Assembly: GCA_012329085.1 (NCBI GenBank)
Contig: JAAXQB010000215.1
Location: 1-6,833, forward strand
DNA: 6,833 bases
Reading direction: 5' to 3'
Source of the DNA: Methanosarcinales archaeon
GTDB taxonomy: Archaea > Halobacteriota > Methanosarcinia > Methanosarcinales > Methanosarcinaceae
Shown here: piece after piece, positions 1 to 5,816 of the stretch
Numbering within the stretch: position 1 is the stretch's first letter
Layout of the letters: each line of letters begins with the position of its first letter
Translations under genes and position numbers: made by a program
The notes under the pieces: model-generated
Told to the model about the DNA's origin: nothing
The model's database searches: none
Seen by the model: the letters and a program-made list of their open reading frames with translations, nothing else

Positions 1-1
1 A

Positions 2-1054
2 TCAACCAATTATTATGTTCATTTTCATAATAAAGCTTATACAGCATTACAAAATTATTTGAATAATAATTTTCATTCAAAAATATTTATTTTGGTGGAT
101 ACAAACACAAAAAAACAATGTCTTCCTCACTTTTTAAATACATTTAAAAACAGTGTTGATTTTGAAATTATAGAGATTAATGCAGGTGAGGTTTATAAAA
201 ATATGGAAACCTGTGTCAACTTATGGAATAAACTTACCTATTTAGGTGCTGATCGCAAAAGTTTATTGATAAATTTAGGTGGTGGCGTTATTACTGATAT
301 GGGTGGTTTTGTTGCTTCAACATTTAAAAGAGGTATAAAATTTATAAATATACCTACAACTTTATTAAGCATGGTTGATGCTTCGGTTGGTGGTAAAACG
401 GGTGTTGATTTAGGAGTTTTAAAAAACCAAATTGGGTTATTTAGTAATCCTGAAATGGTTTTAATTGATACTCAATATTTAACAACAGTTTCTGAAAGGG
501 AAATGCGATCTGGCTTAGCCGAAATTATTAAGTATGGTTTTACCTTTGATGCAAAAATTTGGGATAAAATTAGAACAATGAATACCGCTGATTTTGAATT
601 AATTAAAACTTTGGTTTATCATTCCATAGAAATTAAAAATAATGTTGTTCTCAAAGATCCTAAAGAAGAAAATTTAAGAAAAGCTTTAAATTTTGGGCAT
701 ACTATTGGTCATGCAATAGAGTCTTATTTTTTAGAAAGTAAAAATAAAGAAACATTAACCCACGGAGAAGCTATTGCCATAGGAATGATTATTGAATTGT
801 ATTATTCATCTAAATTATTTGATTTCCCTATGCAATATACAGAAGAATTAAAGAATTTTGTTCATCATTTTTATGGGAAAATTGAAATTCAAAAATCAGA
901 TTTTACTCCCATTATTAATTTAATGCAATTTGACAAAAAAAATGTGAGCGGAAAAGTAAATTTCGTATTACTAAGTCAAATGGAAAAGTGTGAAATAGAT
1001 GTACAAATTAAAGATGATTTATTGATTGAAGGTTTACAATATTATTCAAATTAA
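2..1054 (+). CDS. aroB: 3-dehydroquinate synthase, 5' end cut by window edge
   Basis: This enzyme converts the seven-carbon sugar phosphate DAHP to 3-dehydroquinate, the second step of the shikimate pathway to aromatic amino acids, using NAD and a divalent metal in the cytoplasm. The frame is open to the first bases of the window. A TTG at 59 could serve as a start, but the codons before it read STNYYVHFHNKAYTAL, which fits the AroB N-terminus. The real start therefore lies just left of the window, and perhaps five to ten residues are missing. About 350 residues are visible. They include the NAD-binding GGGVITDMGG (visible residues 93-102), the PTTLLSMVDASVGGKTGVD block with its lysine near 132, and metal ligands Glu174 (SGLAEIIKYG), His233 (NFGHTIGHA) and His254 (THGEA). 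No catalytic residue is missing. The stop codon overlaps that of the convergent bshA. The family assignment is secure. Confidence 0.96.
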   Translation, partial: STNYYVHFHNKAYTALQNYLNNNFHSKIFILVDTNTKKQCLPHFLNTFKNSVDFEIIEINAGEVYKNMETCVNLWNKLTYLGADRKSLLINLGGGVITDMGGFVASTFKRGIKFINIPTTLLSMVDASVGGKTGVDLGVLKNQIGLFSNPEMVLIDTQYLTTVSEREMRSGLAEIIKYGFTFDAKIWDKIRTMNTADFELIKTLVYHSIEIKNNVVLKDPKEENLRKALNFGHTIGHAIESYFLESKNKETLTHGEAIAIGMIIELYYSSKLFDFPMQYTEELKNFVHHFYGKIEIQKSDFTPIINLMQFDKKNVSGKVNFVLLSQMEKCEIDVQIKDDLLIEGLQYYSN

Positions 1055-2178
1055 GACTTTCTTACCAATTTATATAATTTTTCATACTTAGGCAATATTT
1101 TATCAATAGAAAACTCTTGAGCAAATGCATAAGCTCTATCTTTAAAATCTTCTAAGCGCTGTTCATTATCCAAAATATGAATTGCATTTTTTGCCATGTC
1201 ATCTACATCACCTACTTCACTTAAAAAACCTGTTTTACTTTGTAAATTTACTTCGGGTAGACCACCTGTATTGGTAGAAATTACTGGAGTTCTTGCTGCC
1301 ATTGCCTCTAAAGCTGCCAAACCAAAACTCTCCGTTTCTGATGGCAATAAAAACAAATCCGTAAAACATAAAATTTTTCTTACCTCATCACTATTACCTA
1401 AAAATATAATTTCCTCTTTAATTCCTAGTTTTTTAGCTAAAACACTAGCTTTTTCTTTATCAGGTCCATCTCCTACCATCAATAGTTTACAAGGAATTTT
1501 ATTTTGAATTTTATGGAATGTTTTTATCACATCTAAAACTCTTTTCACTGGCCTAAAATTACTAACATGCGTAATAATTTTCTCCTCTTTACTAGCCAGA
1601 GTTTCTCTTAAACAATCTTCATCTTTCCAGTTTTTTTGTTTTTCAAAATCTATAAAGTTATAAATTACTTCAATTTTGTTATAAATTGTAAAAAGCCGTA
1701 AAGTATCACTGCGTAGGTTTTCAGAAACTGTTGTAACCATATCGGAATTGTTTATACTAAATTCAACCGCAGCTTTATAAACTGGATGGCTGCCAACCAA
1801 AGTGATATCGGTACCGTGTAAAGTAGTAACAACTGGAATTTCAATACCTTTTTGTTTTAACATTTGCTTTGCCATATAAGCCGCATAAGCGTGCGGAATA
1901 GCATAATGTACATGCAAAATTTCTAATTCATATTTTTCAATAACTTGCACTAATTTACTTGACAGTGCAAGCTCATAAGGTTGATAACGAAACAATGGGT
2001 AATTTTCAATAAAGACTTCATGAAAATGTAAATTTGGGTTTAAAAAATTTAATTTTACGGGTTGATGAGAAGTTATAAAATGTACTTCATATCCTTTAAG
2101 TGACAATGCCATACCTAACTCGGTTGCTAAAACTCCACTACCACCATAAGTTGGGTAACAAACTATTCCTATTTTCAT
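1051..2178 (-). CDS. bshA: N-acetyl-alpha-D-glucosaminyl L-malate synthase BshA (bacillithiol biosynthesis)
   Basis: This is a GT4-family retaining glycosyltransferase that joins GlcNAc from UDP-GlcNAc to L-malate, the first step of bacillithiol synthesis. It has 375 residues, the usual length, and starts at ATG 2178. Landmarks in order are the N-terminal KIGIVCYPTYGGSG (2-15) with the glycine-rich nucleotide-sugar loop, HVHYAIPHA (89-97), TTLHGTD (118-124), SNFRPVKR (206-213), VGDGP (235-239), and the EX7E pair Glu283/Glu291 in SETESFGLAALEAMA, which binds the UDP-sugar. The PTYGGSG and HVHYAIPHAYAAYMA blocks are what separate BshA from generic GT4 enzymes. Later pathway genes (bshB, bshC) are not in the window. 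The gene converges on aroB with a 4-bp overlap and diverges from the Nudix gene across about 250 bp. No consensus -7 element sits at the usual distance upstream, and a nested hairpin lies 31-80 nt before the start. Confidence 0.94.
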   Translation of the reverse strand: MKIGIVCYPTYGGSGVLATELGMALSLKGYEVHFITSHQPVKLNFLNPNLHFHEVFIENYPLFRYQPYELALSSKLVQVIEKYELEILHVHYAIPHAYAAYMAKQMLKQKGIEIPVVTTLHGTDITLVGSHPVYKAAVEFSINNSDMVTTVSENLRSDTLRLFTIYNKIEVIYNFIDFEKQKNWKDEDCLRETLASKEEKIITHVSNFRPVKRVLDVIKTFHKIQNKIPCKLLMVGDGPDKEKASVLAKKLGIKEEIIFLGNSDEVRKILCFTDLFLLPSETESFGLAALEAMAARTPVISTNTGGLPEVNLQSKTGFLSEVGDVDDMAKNAIHILDNEQRLEDFKDRAYAFAQEFSIDKILPKYEKLYKLVRKS

Positions 2179-2208
2179 GTGTTAATATTTATTATTTTTC
2201 AACGGTCA

Positions 2209-2258
2209 CATGCTATTCGCCAATAATCACTTCCTTGAGTGATAAACTTTTTAGCATG
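2209..2258. other. Nested inverted repeat (hairpin) in the bshA-Nudix divergent intergenic region
   Basis: An outer perfect 7-bp pair, CATGCTA (2209-2215) with TAGCATG (2252-2258), encloses an inner perfect 6-bp pair, ATCACT (2226-2231) with AGTGAT (2238-2243), around a 6-nt loop. The stretches between the stems are 10 and 8 nt. It lies 31-80 nt upstream of the bshA start, so it would be in the bshA leader if transcription begins further upstream. There is no T-tract on either side in terminator position. It could be an operator, a leader RNA structure, or chance. The rest of the 2179-2396 gap shows nothing else firm; a weak minus-strand -7-like TAAGTTTA lies at 2320-2313. Confidence 0.4.
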
Positions 2259-2396
2259 CTCGGTTCATTATTATATTATTATTTTAATTGGTAAAAAGAC
2301 GTTAATTAAATATAAACTTACTGATTAAGGTAATTTCTATTAAATTTTTAAGTATTCTTTATTTTAGAGGCTTTAAAAAATATTATAGATTAGTTG

Positions 2397-2404
2397 TAAA
2401 TTTG
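2397..2404 (+). promoter_or_regulatory. Bacteroidota-type -7 element for the Nudix gene
   Basis: TAAATTTG matches the consensus TAnnTTTG exactly and ends 24 nt before ATG 2429. The -33 region at the expected distance shows only TTT in place of TTG, so the -33 match is weak. An alternative TTG start at 2402 would lie inside this element and would be upstream of the transcript start, which argues for ATG 2429. Confidence 0.6.
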
Positions 2405-2428
2405 TATCCTGTAAAAATAAAATATTCT

Positions 2429-3061
2429 ATGGAATTTGAATCATTTTTATCATTAATATCAAAGTTAGATCAAAAAAAACTTGGAGGCCTGAACTCACAT
2501 TTAAAAATGATTCCTAAAGAAAGAAAACTATTTAGTCAGCAAAATATTAATAAAATGCAACCTCGAAAAGCTGCTGTTTTAGTACTTTTTTATCCTAAAA
2601 ATAAGAATAAGACTTATTTTTTATTAACTTTAAGGGCAAATTACAAGGGCACACATGCTTCTCAAATTAGTTTTCCTGGTGGTAAGTTTGAAAAAATAGA
2701 TCAAAATTTAAAGAGTACTGCGCTACGCGAAACTTTTGAAGAGGTTGGTATAAATAGTGAAGATGTTATTATCAAAAAACAAATGACTGATACTTTTATA
2801 CCTCCAAGTAATTTTTTAGTAAGTCCGTTTTTCGGACTTCTAAATAAAACACCAACTTTTAAACCAAATCATGAAGTTGATCAAATAATAGAGGTTAAAT
2901 TAGCCGATTTACTAAACAACAATACAATAACAACAAAAAAACTATCAACAAGCTATATGAATAATATGGATGTACCTTGCTTTAAATTAAACAATTATAT
3001 AGTTTGGGGTGCAACTGCAATGATTTTAAGTGAAATTAAAGACTTACTTGAATCATTATAA
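2429..3061 (+). CDS. Nudix hydrolase, CoA diphosphatase (NudL/CoAse)-like
   Basis: The protein is 210 residues from ATG 2429. A TTG at 2402 would add nine residues, but it falls within a consensus -7 promoter element and is rejected. The CoA-pyrophosphatase signature is visible at residues 65-85 as LLTLRA...FPGG, running directly into the Nudix box. That box includes GGK (84-86) and the metal-binding RETFEEVGI (Arg100, Glu101, Glu104, Glu105, Gly107). Against the PROSITE-type pattern LLTxR[SA]x3Rx3Gx3FPGG, the Arg is Gly74 and the later Gly is Ser78. The family cleaves CoA or oxidised CoA to 3'-phosphoadenosine phosphate and phosphopantetheine in the cytoplasm, and the CoA specificity here is inferred from the motif. 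A promoter lies just upstream, and the acyltransferase gene starts 39 nt downstream on the same strand, so the two may be partly co-transcribed. Confidence 0.88.
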   Translation: MEFESFLSLISKLDQKKLGGLNSHLKMIPKERKLFSQQNINKMQPRKAAVLVLFYPKNKNKTYFLLTLRANYKGTHASQISFPGGKFEKIDQNLKSTALRETFEEVGINSEDVIIKKQMTDTFIPPSNFLVSPFFGLLNKTPTFKPNHEVDQIIEVKLADLLNNNTITTKKLSTSYMNNMDVPCFKLNNYIVWGATAMILSEIKDLLESL

Positions 3062-3074
3062 GCATTTATTTTTT

Positions 3075-3082
3075 TATGTTTG
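3075..3082 (+). promoter_or_regulatory. -7 element upstream of the acyltransferase gene
   Basis: TATGTTTG matches TAnnTTTG exactly in the 39-nt gap after the Nudix gene and ends 18 nt before ATG 3101. The nearest TTG upstream (3048-3050) is 24 nt away, a little longer than usual for a -33 partner. It suggests that the acyltransferase has its own promoter as well as possible read-through. Confidence 0.45.
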
Positions 3083-3100
3083 TTGTGCTAAAAATTAAAA

Positions 3101-3913
3101 ATGGGATTATTTCAACGCGATATTTTTGGAAATAATTTATTTCTTAAAAAAACTTTAATAAGATTATTAGGGCTGTTTTCTCATAGAAGGTATCGAGGCT
3201 TTAATGAATTACAAATAGAAGGGTCTGAAATTCTTAGAGATTTACCTAATAGTAATGTTTTATTTGTTGCAAATCACCAAACCTATTTTGCAGATGTAGC
3301 TGCTATGCTTCATGTTTTTAATGCTGCCCTTAGTGGTAGAGTTGATAATATTAAAGATATTGGGTATTTATGGCAACCAAAAATGAATATTTACTTTGTT
3401 GCTGCTAAAGAAACCATGCGTTCTGGGTTATTACCAAAAATAATGGCTTATGGCGGTGCTATTTCAATTCAAAGAACTTGGAGAGAAAAAGGGCAGGATA
3501 TAAATAAAAAAGTAAAACTATCGGATGTTACAAACATTAGTAAAGCTTTACAAGATGGTTGGGTTATTACTTTTCCGCAAGGAACCACAACACCGTTTAA
3601 ACCTATTAGAAGAGGTACAGCACATATTATTCGTGAAAACAAACCTACCGTCATCCCAATAGTTATTGATGGTTTTAGGCGGTCTTTTGATAAAAAAGGG
3701 CTGATGATTAAAAAAAGAGGCGTACTACAATCAATGGTAATTAAAAAGCCTCTTGAAATTGATTACGAAAATGATACCGTAAAAGATATTGTCGAAAAAA
3801 TTGAATTTGCTATTGAGCAACATCCTACATTTTTAAAAGTTACTCCTGTTGAGGAATATGATAAAAGTGAAAAAGAACTCAATAAAAAAAGAGAGTTTTG
3901 GGATATGTACTAA
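3101..3913 (+). CDS. PlsC-like 1-acyl-glycerol-3-phosphate acyltransferase family protein
   Basis: This 270-residue protein belongs to the lysophospholipid acyltransferase (LPLAT/PlsC) superfamily, whose members transfer acyl groups to lysophosphatidate or related lysolipids at the inner membrane. Motif I appears as NHQTYFAD (Asn58, His59, Asp65), where the His-to-Asp spacing is five residues rather than the usual four. Motif III appears as TFPQGTTTPF (157-166), with Gln160 where most family members have Glu and Thr in place of the Arg of EGTR. Motif IV appears as VIPIVIDGFRR (184-194). No convincing long transmembrane helix is seen; hydrophobic stretches are short. As I recall, close flavobacterial homologues share the same FPQGTTT form, so this is probably a subfamily and not a broken enzyme. 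The acyl acceptor cannot be told from sequence. Its stop codon is part of the terminator stem that follows. Confidence 0.85.
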   Translation: MGLFQRDIFGNNLFLKKTLIRLLGLFSHRRYRGFNELQIEGSEILRDLPNSNVLFVANHQTYFADVAAMLHVFNAALSGRVDNIKDIGYLWQPKMNIYFVAAKETMRSGLLPKIMAYGGAISIQRTWREKGQDINKKVKLSDVTNISKALQDGWVITFPQGTTTPFKPIRRGTAHIIRENKPTVIPIVIDGFRRSFDKKGLMIKKRGVLQSMVIKKPLEIDYENDTVKDIVEKIEFAIEQHPTFLKVTPVEEYDKSEKELNKKREFWDMY

Positions 3914-3957
3914 AATAAAAAAGCAGCTTCAAATTATGAAACTGCTTTTTTATTTTA
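3911..3957. terminator. Strong bidirectional rho-independent terminator between the acyltransferase gene and dps
   Basis: The 16-bp arm TAAAATAAAAAAGCAG (3911-3926) pairs perfectly with CTGCTTTTTTATTTTA (3942-3957). One C/A mismatch and three further pairs (TTC/GAA) then close a 7-nt loop at 3931-3937. The A-run and T-run flanking the GCAG/CTGC core make it work in both directions. The left arm begins with the acyltransferase stop codon, and the dps stop is only 9 bp to the right, so it serves both convergent genes. Confidence 0.9.
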
Positions 3958-3966
3958 GAGATGCCC

Positions 3967-4437
3967 TTAAGCCAACCAAGCTTTAAGCATCCAAATAGTT
4001 TTTTCTTGTTCAGTAATAAAATCACTCATCATTGAGTTTGTACCTTCATCATTTGCATCATCAGATTGATCTAAAATATCTCTTTCTATTTTTAATAATT
4101 CTGATAAAGAACTCACTATCAATGCGACAGCTTCTGTATCTTTTGAAATATTTTTTCCTACAGAAACTCTTGCCAATGCAGTATATTCACTAAATGTATG
4201 CAAAGGTGTGCCTTCTAAAGTTAAAATACGCTCGGCAATCATATCTATTTTTTCTTGAGAATCGGTATACAACTCTTCAAATTTAACATGTAATTCAAAA
4301 AACGATTTCCCTTTAATATTCCAATGTAAACCTCTTAAGTTTTGGTAATACACTTGAAAATTTGCTAATAATTCGTTTAAACTAATATTTAAACCATTTA
4401 CTTTTTCTTTATTTAATCCTAAAATTGTTGTACTCAT
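3967..4437 (-). CDS. dps: Dps-family ferritin-like DNA-binding/iron-storage protein
   Basis: Dps forms a hollow dodecamer that oxidises Fe(II) with hydrogen peroxide and stores the iron, limiting Fenton damage; some members also bind DNA. The protein has 156 residues, typical of the family. The intersubunit ferroxidase ligands are all present with the spacing of Listeria Dps: His38 (GLHWN), His50 (FFELH), Glu54 (KFEE), Asp65 and Glu69 (IDMIAER). The N-terminal tail is short and has two lysines (Lys10, Lys12), so strong DNA binding by a long basic tail is not evident. The start at ATG 4437 fits a consensus promoter just upstream. It is transcribed divergently from oxyR, which points to peroxide-controlled expression. 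It ends at the shared terminator with the acyltransferase gene. Confidence 0.96.
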   Translation of the reverse strand: MSTTILGLNKEKVNGLNISLNELLANFQVYYQNLRGLHWNIKGKSFFELHVKFEELYTDSQEKIDMIAERILTLEGTPLHTFSEYTALARVSVGKNISKDTEAVALIVSSLSELLKIERDILDQSDDANDEGTNSMMSDFITEQEKTIWMLKAWLA

Positions 4438-4460
4438 AATTATTGATTTTTATTTCTATA

Positions 4461-4492
4461 CAAATTTACTGAAATTTAATAGCTTGCAACAA
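4461..4492 (-). promoter_or_regulatory. dps promoter (-33 and -7 elements)
   Basis: On the minus strand, TAAATTTG (4468-4461) is an exact TAnnTTTG -7 element. It is preceded by TTGTTG (4492-4487), giving a -33 TTG at a spacing of 18 or 21 nt. The -7 element ends 23 nt before ATG 4437. AAATTT repeats at 4462-4467 and 4472-4477, separated by ACTG, form a near-palindrome over the region between the two boxes. The upstream part overlaps the candidate OxyR site. Confidence 0.7.
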
Positions 4493-4515
4493 TAAGTTAC
4501 ATCGATAGTTTTAAT
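4479..4515. promoter_or_regulatory. Candidate OxyR binding site in the dps-oxyR intergenic region
   Basis: The E. coli OxyR consensus is two copies of ATAGnTnnnAnCTAT separated by 7 nt. Here the first copy, ATAGCTTGCAACAAT (4479-4493), matches 9 of 10 fixed positions. After exactly 7 nt, the second copy (4501-4515, beginning ATCG) matches 6 of 10. The good half overlaps the dps -33 element and the poor half reaches the oxyR -7 element. This layout would allow activation of dps and autorepression of oxyR. It rests on a consensus from a distant bacterium, so it is a candidate only. Confidence 0.42.
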
Positions 4516-4522
4516 ATCTTTA
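4515..4522 (+). promoter_or_regulatory. Likely oxyR -7 element
   Basis: TATCTTTA matches TAnnTTTG at all fixed positions except the last. It ends 18 nt before ATG 4541, the same distance seen for the acyltransferase gene. No TTG lies at the normal -33 spacing, which would suit a weak or regulated promoter. Confidence 0.35.
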
Positions 4523-4540
4523 TCAAAAATATTTATACTT

Positions 4541-5488
4541 ATGACGATTACACAATTAAAATATGTTTTGGCTGTAGCCGAATATAGAAATTTTACATTA
4601 GCTGCCGAACATAGTTTTGTAACACAGCCTACTTTATCTATGCAAATTCAAAAATTAGAAGATGAACTGGATGTTATTATATTTAATAGAAAAAAGAAAC
4701 CAATAGAATTAACTCTTATTGGCGAAAAAATAATTGACCAAGCAAAACTAATTGTAAATGAAAGCAATAGAATTAATGATATTGTTGATCAACAAAAAGG
4801 GTTTATTGGTGGTGAATTTAAGCTAGGTATTATTCCTACAATTATGCCAACTTTACTGCCGTTTTTTTTAAAATCATTTATTAAAAAATACCCTAAAGTC
4901 AAATTAATTATTGAAGAACTATCTACCGAAGAAATTATTAAAAAACTAAATGATGGACATTTAGATGTTGCTATCGCTGCTACACCTTTAGAAAGTGAGA
5001 CCATTAAAGAACGCCCGCTATATTATGAACCTTTTGTTGGTTTTGTTTCATCTAACCATCGTTTATTTAATAATGATTATATATCTGAAGGTGATTTAGA
5101 TGTAGATGATATATTACTCTTAGAAGATGGTCATTGTTTTAAAAACAGTGTTTTGAATTTATGTAAAAGTTCAATTAATCAAGAAAAGCTTCATTTTCAT
5201 TTAGAAAGCGGAAGCATTGATACTTTAATAAAACTTTCAAAAGAGGGTTTGGGCATGACATTAATACCCTATTTACACACTTTAGACCTTGCTGAACAAG
5301 ATAAAAAATATTTAAAACAATTTAATAATACTGTACCTGCACGTGAAGTAAGTTTGATTTATCATAAATCACAATTAAAAATGCAATTAATTGAAGCTTT
5401 AAAAAACACGATAGATGGTGTAATTAGAGGAGCTATTTCATTTCATGATGTAAAAATAATTAGCCCACTTTATAAAAATAAAGCATAA
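4541..5488 (+). CDS. oxyR: LysR-family hydrogen peroxide sensor/regulator OxyR
   Basis: OxyR is a tetrameric transcription factor that senses hydrogen peroxide through an intramolecular disulfide and switches on antioxidant genes. The 315-residue protein has an N-terminal LysR helix-turn-helix (about residues 1-60, MTITQLKYVLAVAEYRNFTLAAE...QPTLSMQIQKLE) and a type 2 periplasmic-binding-like sensor domain from about 92 on. The diagnostic motif LLLEDGHCFKNSVLNLC (192-208) carries the peroxidatic Cys199 and resolving Cys208, with His198 and Thr100. These are the same residue numbers as in E. coli OxyR. Relative to that protein there is a short extension at the C-terminus. It is divergent from dps across 103 bp, a natural target. 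A hairpin terminator follows the stop codon. Identification is firm; the regulon beyond dps cannot be told from this window. Confidence 0.95.
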   Translation: MTITQLKYVLAVAEYRNFTLAAEHSFVTQPTLSMQIQKLEDELDVIIFNRKKKPIELTLIGEKIIDQAKLIVNESNRINDIVDQQKGFIGGEFKLGIIPTIMPTLLPFFLKSFIKKYPKVKLIIEELSTEEIIKKLNDGHLDVAIAATPLESETIKERPLYYEPFVGFVSSNHRLFNNDYISEGDLDVDDILLLEDGHCFKNSVLNLCKSSINQEKLHFHLESGSIDTLIKLSKEGLGMTLIPYLHTLDLAEQDKKYLKQFNNTVPAREVSLIYHKSQLKMQLIEALKNTIDGVIRGAISFHDVKIISPLYKNKA

Positions 5489-5520
5489 AAAATGGAGTTA
5501 AAATAACTCCATTTAATTTT
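5489..5520. terminator. Bidirectional hairpin terminator between oxyR and the 65-aa gene
   Basis: A perfect 11-bp stem, AAATGGAGTTA (5490-5500) with TAACTCCATTT (5504-5514), closes a 3-nt loop. On the + strand it is followed by AATTTTTTA. On the - strand it is followed by a run of T from the A-run at 5487-5492. The stop codon of the leftward 65-aa gene (5513-5515) overlaps the right arm, so both convergent genes end here. Confidence 0.85.
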
Positions 5521-5710
5521 TTATCACTGCTAAACAAGCATATAGCTCTGGTTTATTTGCAGTATATTTTAATAACCAAATTCTTAATTCTTCTACTTCA
5601 AAAGGTAACAATCGTTTTATTGATTTTTCTAATTCTTTACAAAACAAATCAGCATCAAAACTAACTTTTTTAAGAATCGTTTTAGTGTAATCAAATATTG
5701 CTCTGGCCAT
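5513..5710 (-). CDS. Small conserved protein of unknown function (65 aa)
   Basis: I cannot assign a function. The 65-residue protein begins MARAIFDYTKTILKKVSF. It looks mostly alpha-helical, with an amphipathic middle (DLFCKELEKSIKRLLPFEVEELRIWL, shortened here: residues 21-46), two cysteines (24 and 59) that are not in a metal motif, no signal peptide and no transmembrane segment. From memory, very similar small proteins occur across flavobacteria, which supports a real gene; this could not be checked here. The stop codon lies in a terminator stem, also a sign of a real gene. It is 106 nt downstream of the 90-aa gene on the same strand. I find no clear -7 element in that gap, so it may be read from the upstream gene's promoter. 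Confidence 0.78.
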   Translation of the reverse strand: MARAIFDYTKTILKKVSFDADLFCKELEKSIKRLLPFEVEELRIWLLKYTANKPELYACLAVIKN

Positions 5711-5816
5711 ATATTATATTTTAATAGATAATTAGAACGAAAACTTTATTTACATATTACAACCTTTTTAATAAAATAGCCCATTTTGTTAAAAAGTATA
5801 AATAAAAAACTTTTAA

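Noticed and set aside
1196..1507. 103-codon open frame on the + strand
   Set aside because: It lies wholly inside bshA on the opposite strand and its translation is a serine/lysine-rich shadow without family features.
2199..2264. Minus-strand peptide-like stretch (TEHAKKFITQGSDYWRIACDR before TGA, split: TEHAKKFITQG then SDYWRIACDR)
   Set aside because: It reads like protein and might be a gene remnant, but it is only about 20 codons between stops, has no start codon, and its bases are equally explained by the nested hairpin.
2100..2294. 64-codon + strand open frame across the bshA start and intergenic region
   Set aside because: Half overlaps bshA antisense, the peptide is low-complexity aromatic/leucine-rich, and no promoter or consistent start context supports it.
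3469..3654. 61-codon minus-strand open frame
   Set aside because: Antisense shadow of the conserved core of the acyltransferase gene.
4462..4477. AAATTT-ACTG-AAATTT near-palindrome as a separate repressor operator at dps
   Set aside because: AAATTT is self-complementary and common in AT-rich DNA, and the left copy is part of the -7 element; there is not enough to call a separate site.
4789..5004. 71-codon minus-strand open frame
   Set aside because: Antisense shadow within the sensor domain of oxyR; serine/isoleucine-rich with no recognisable features.
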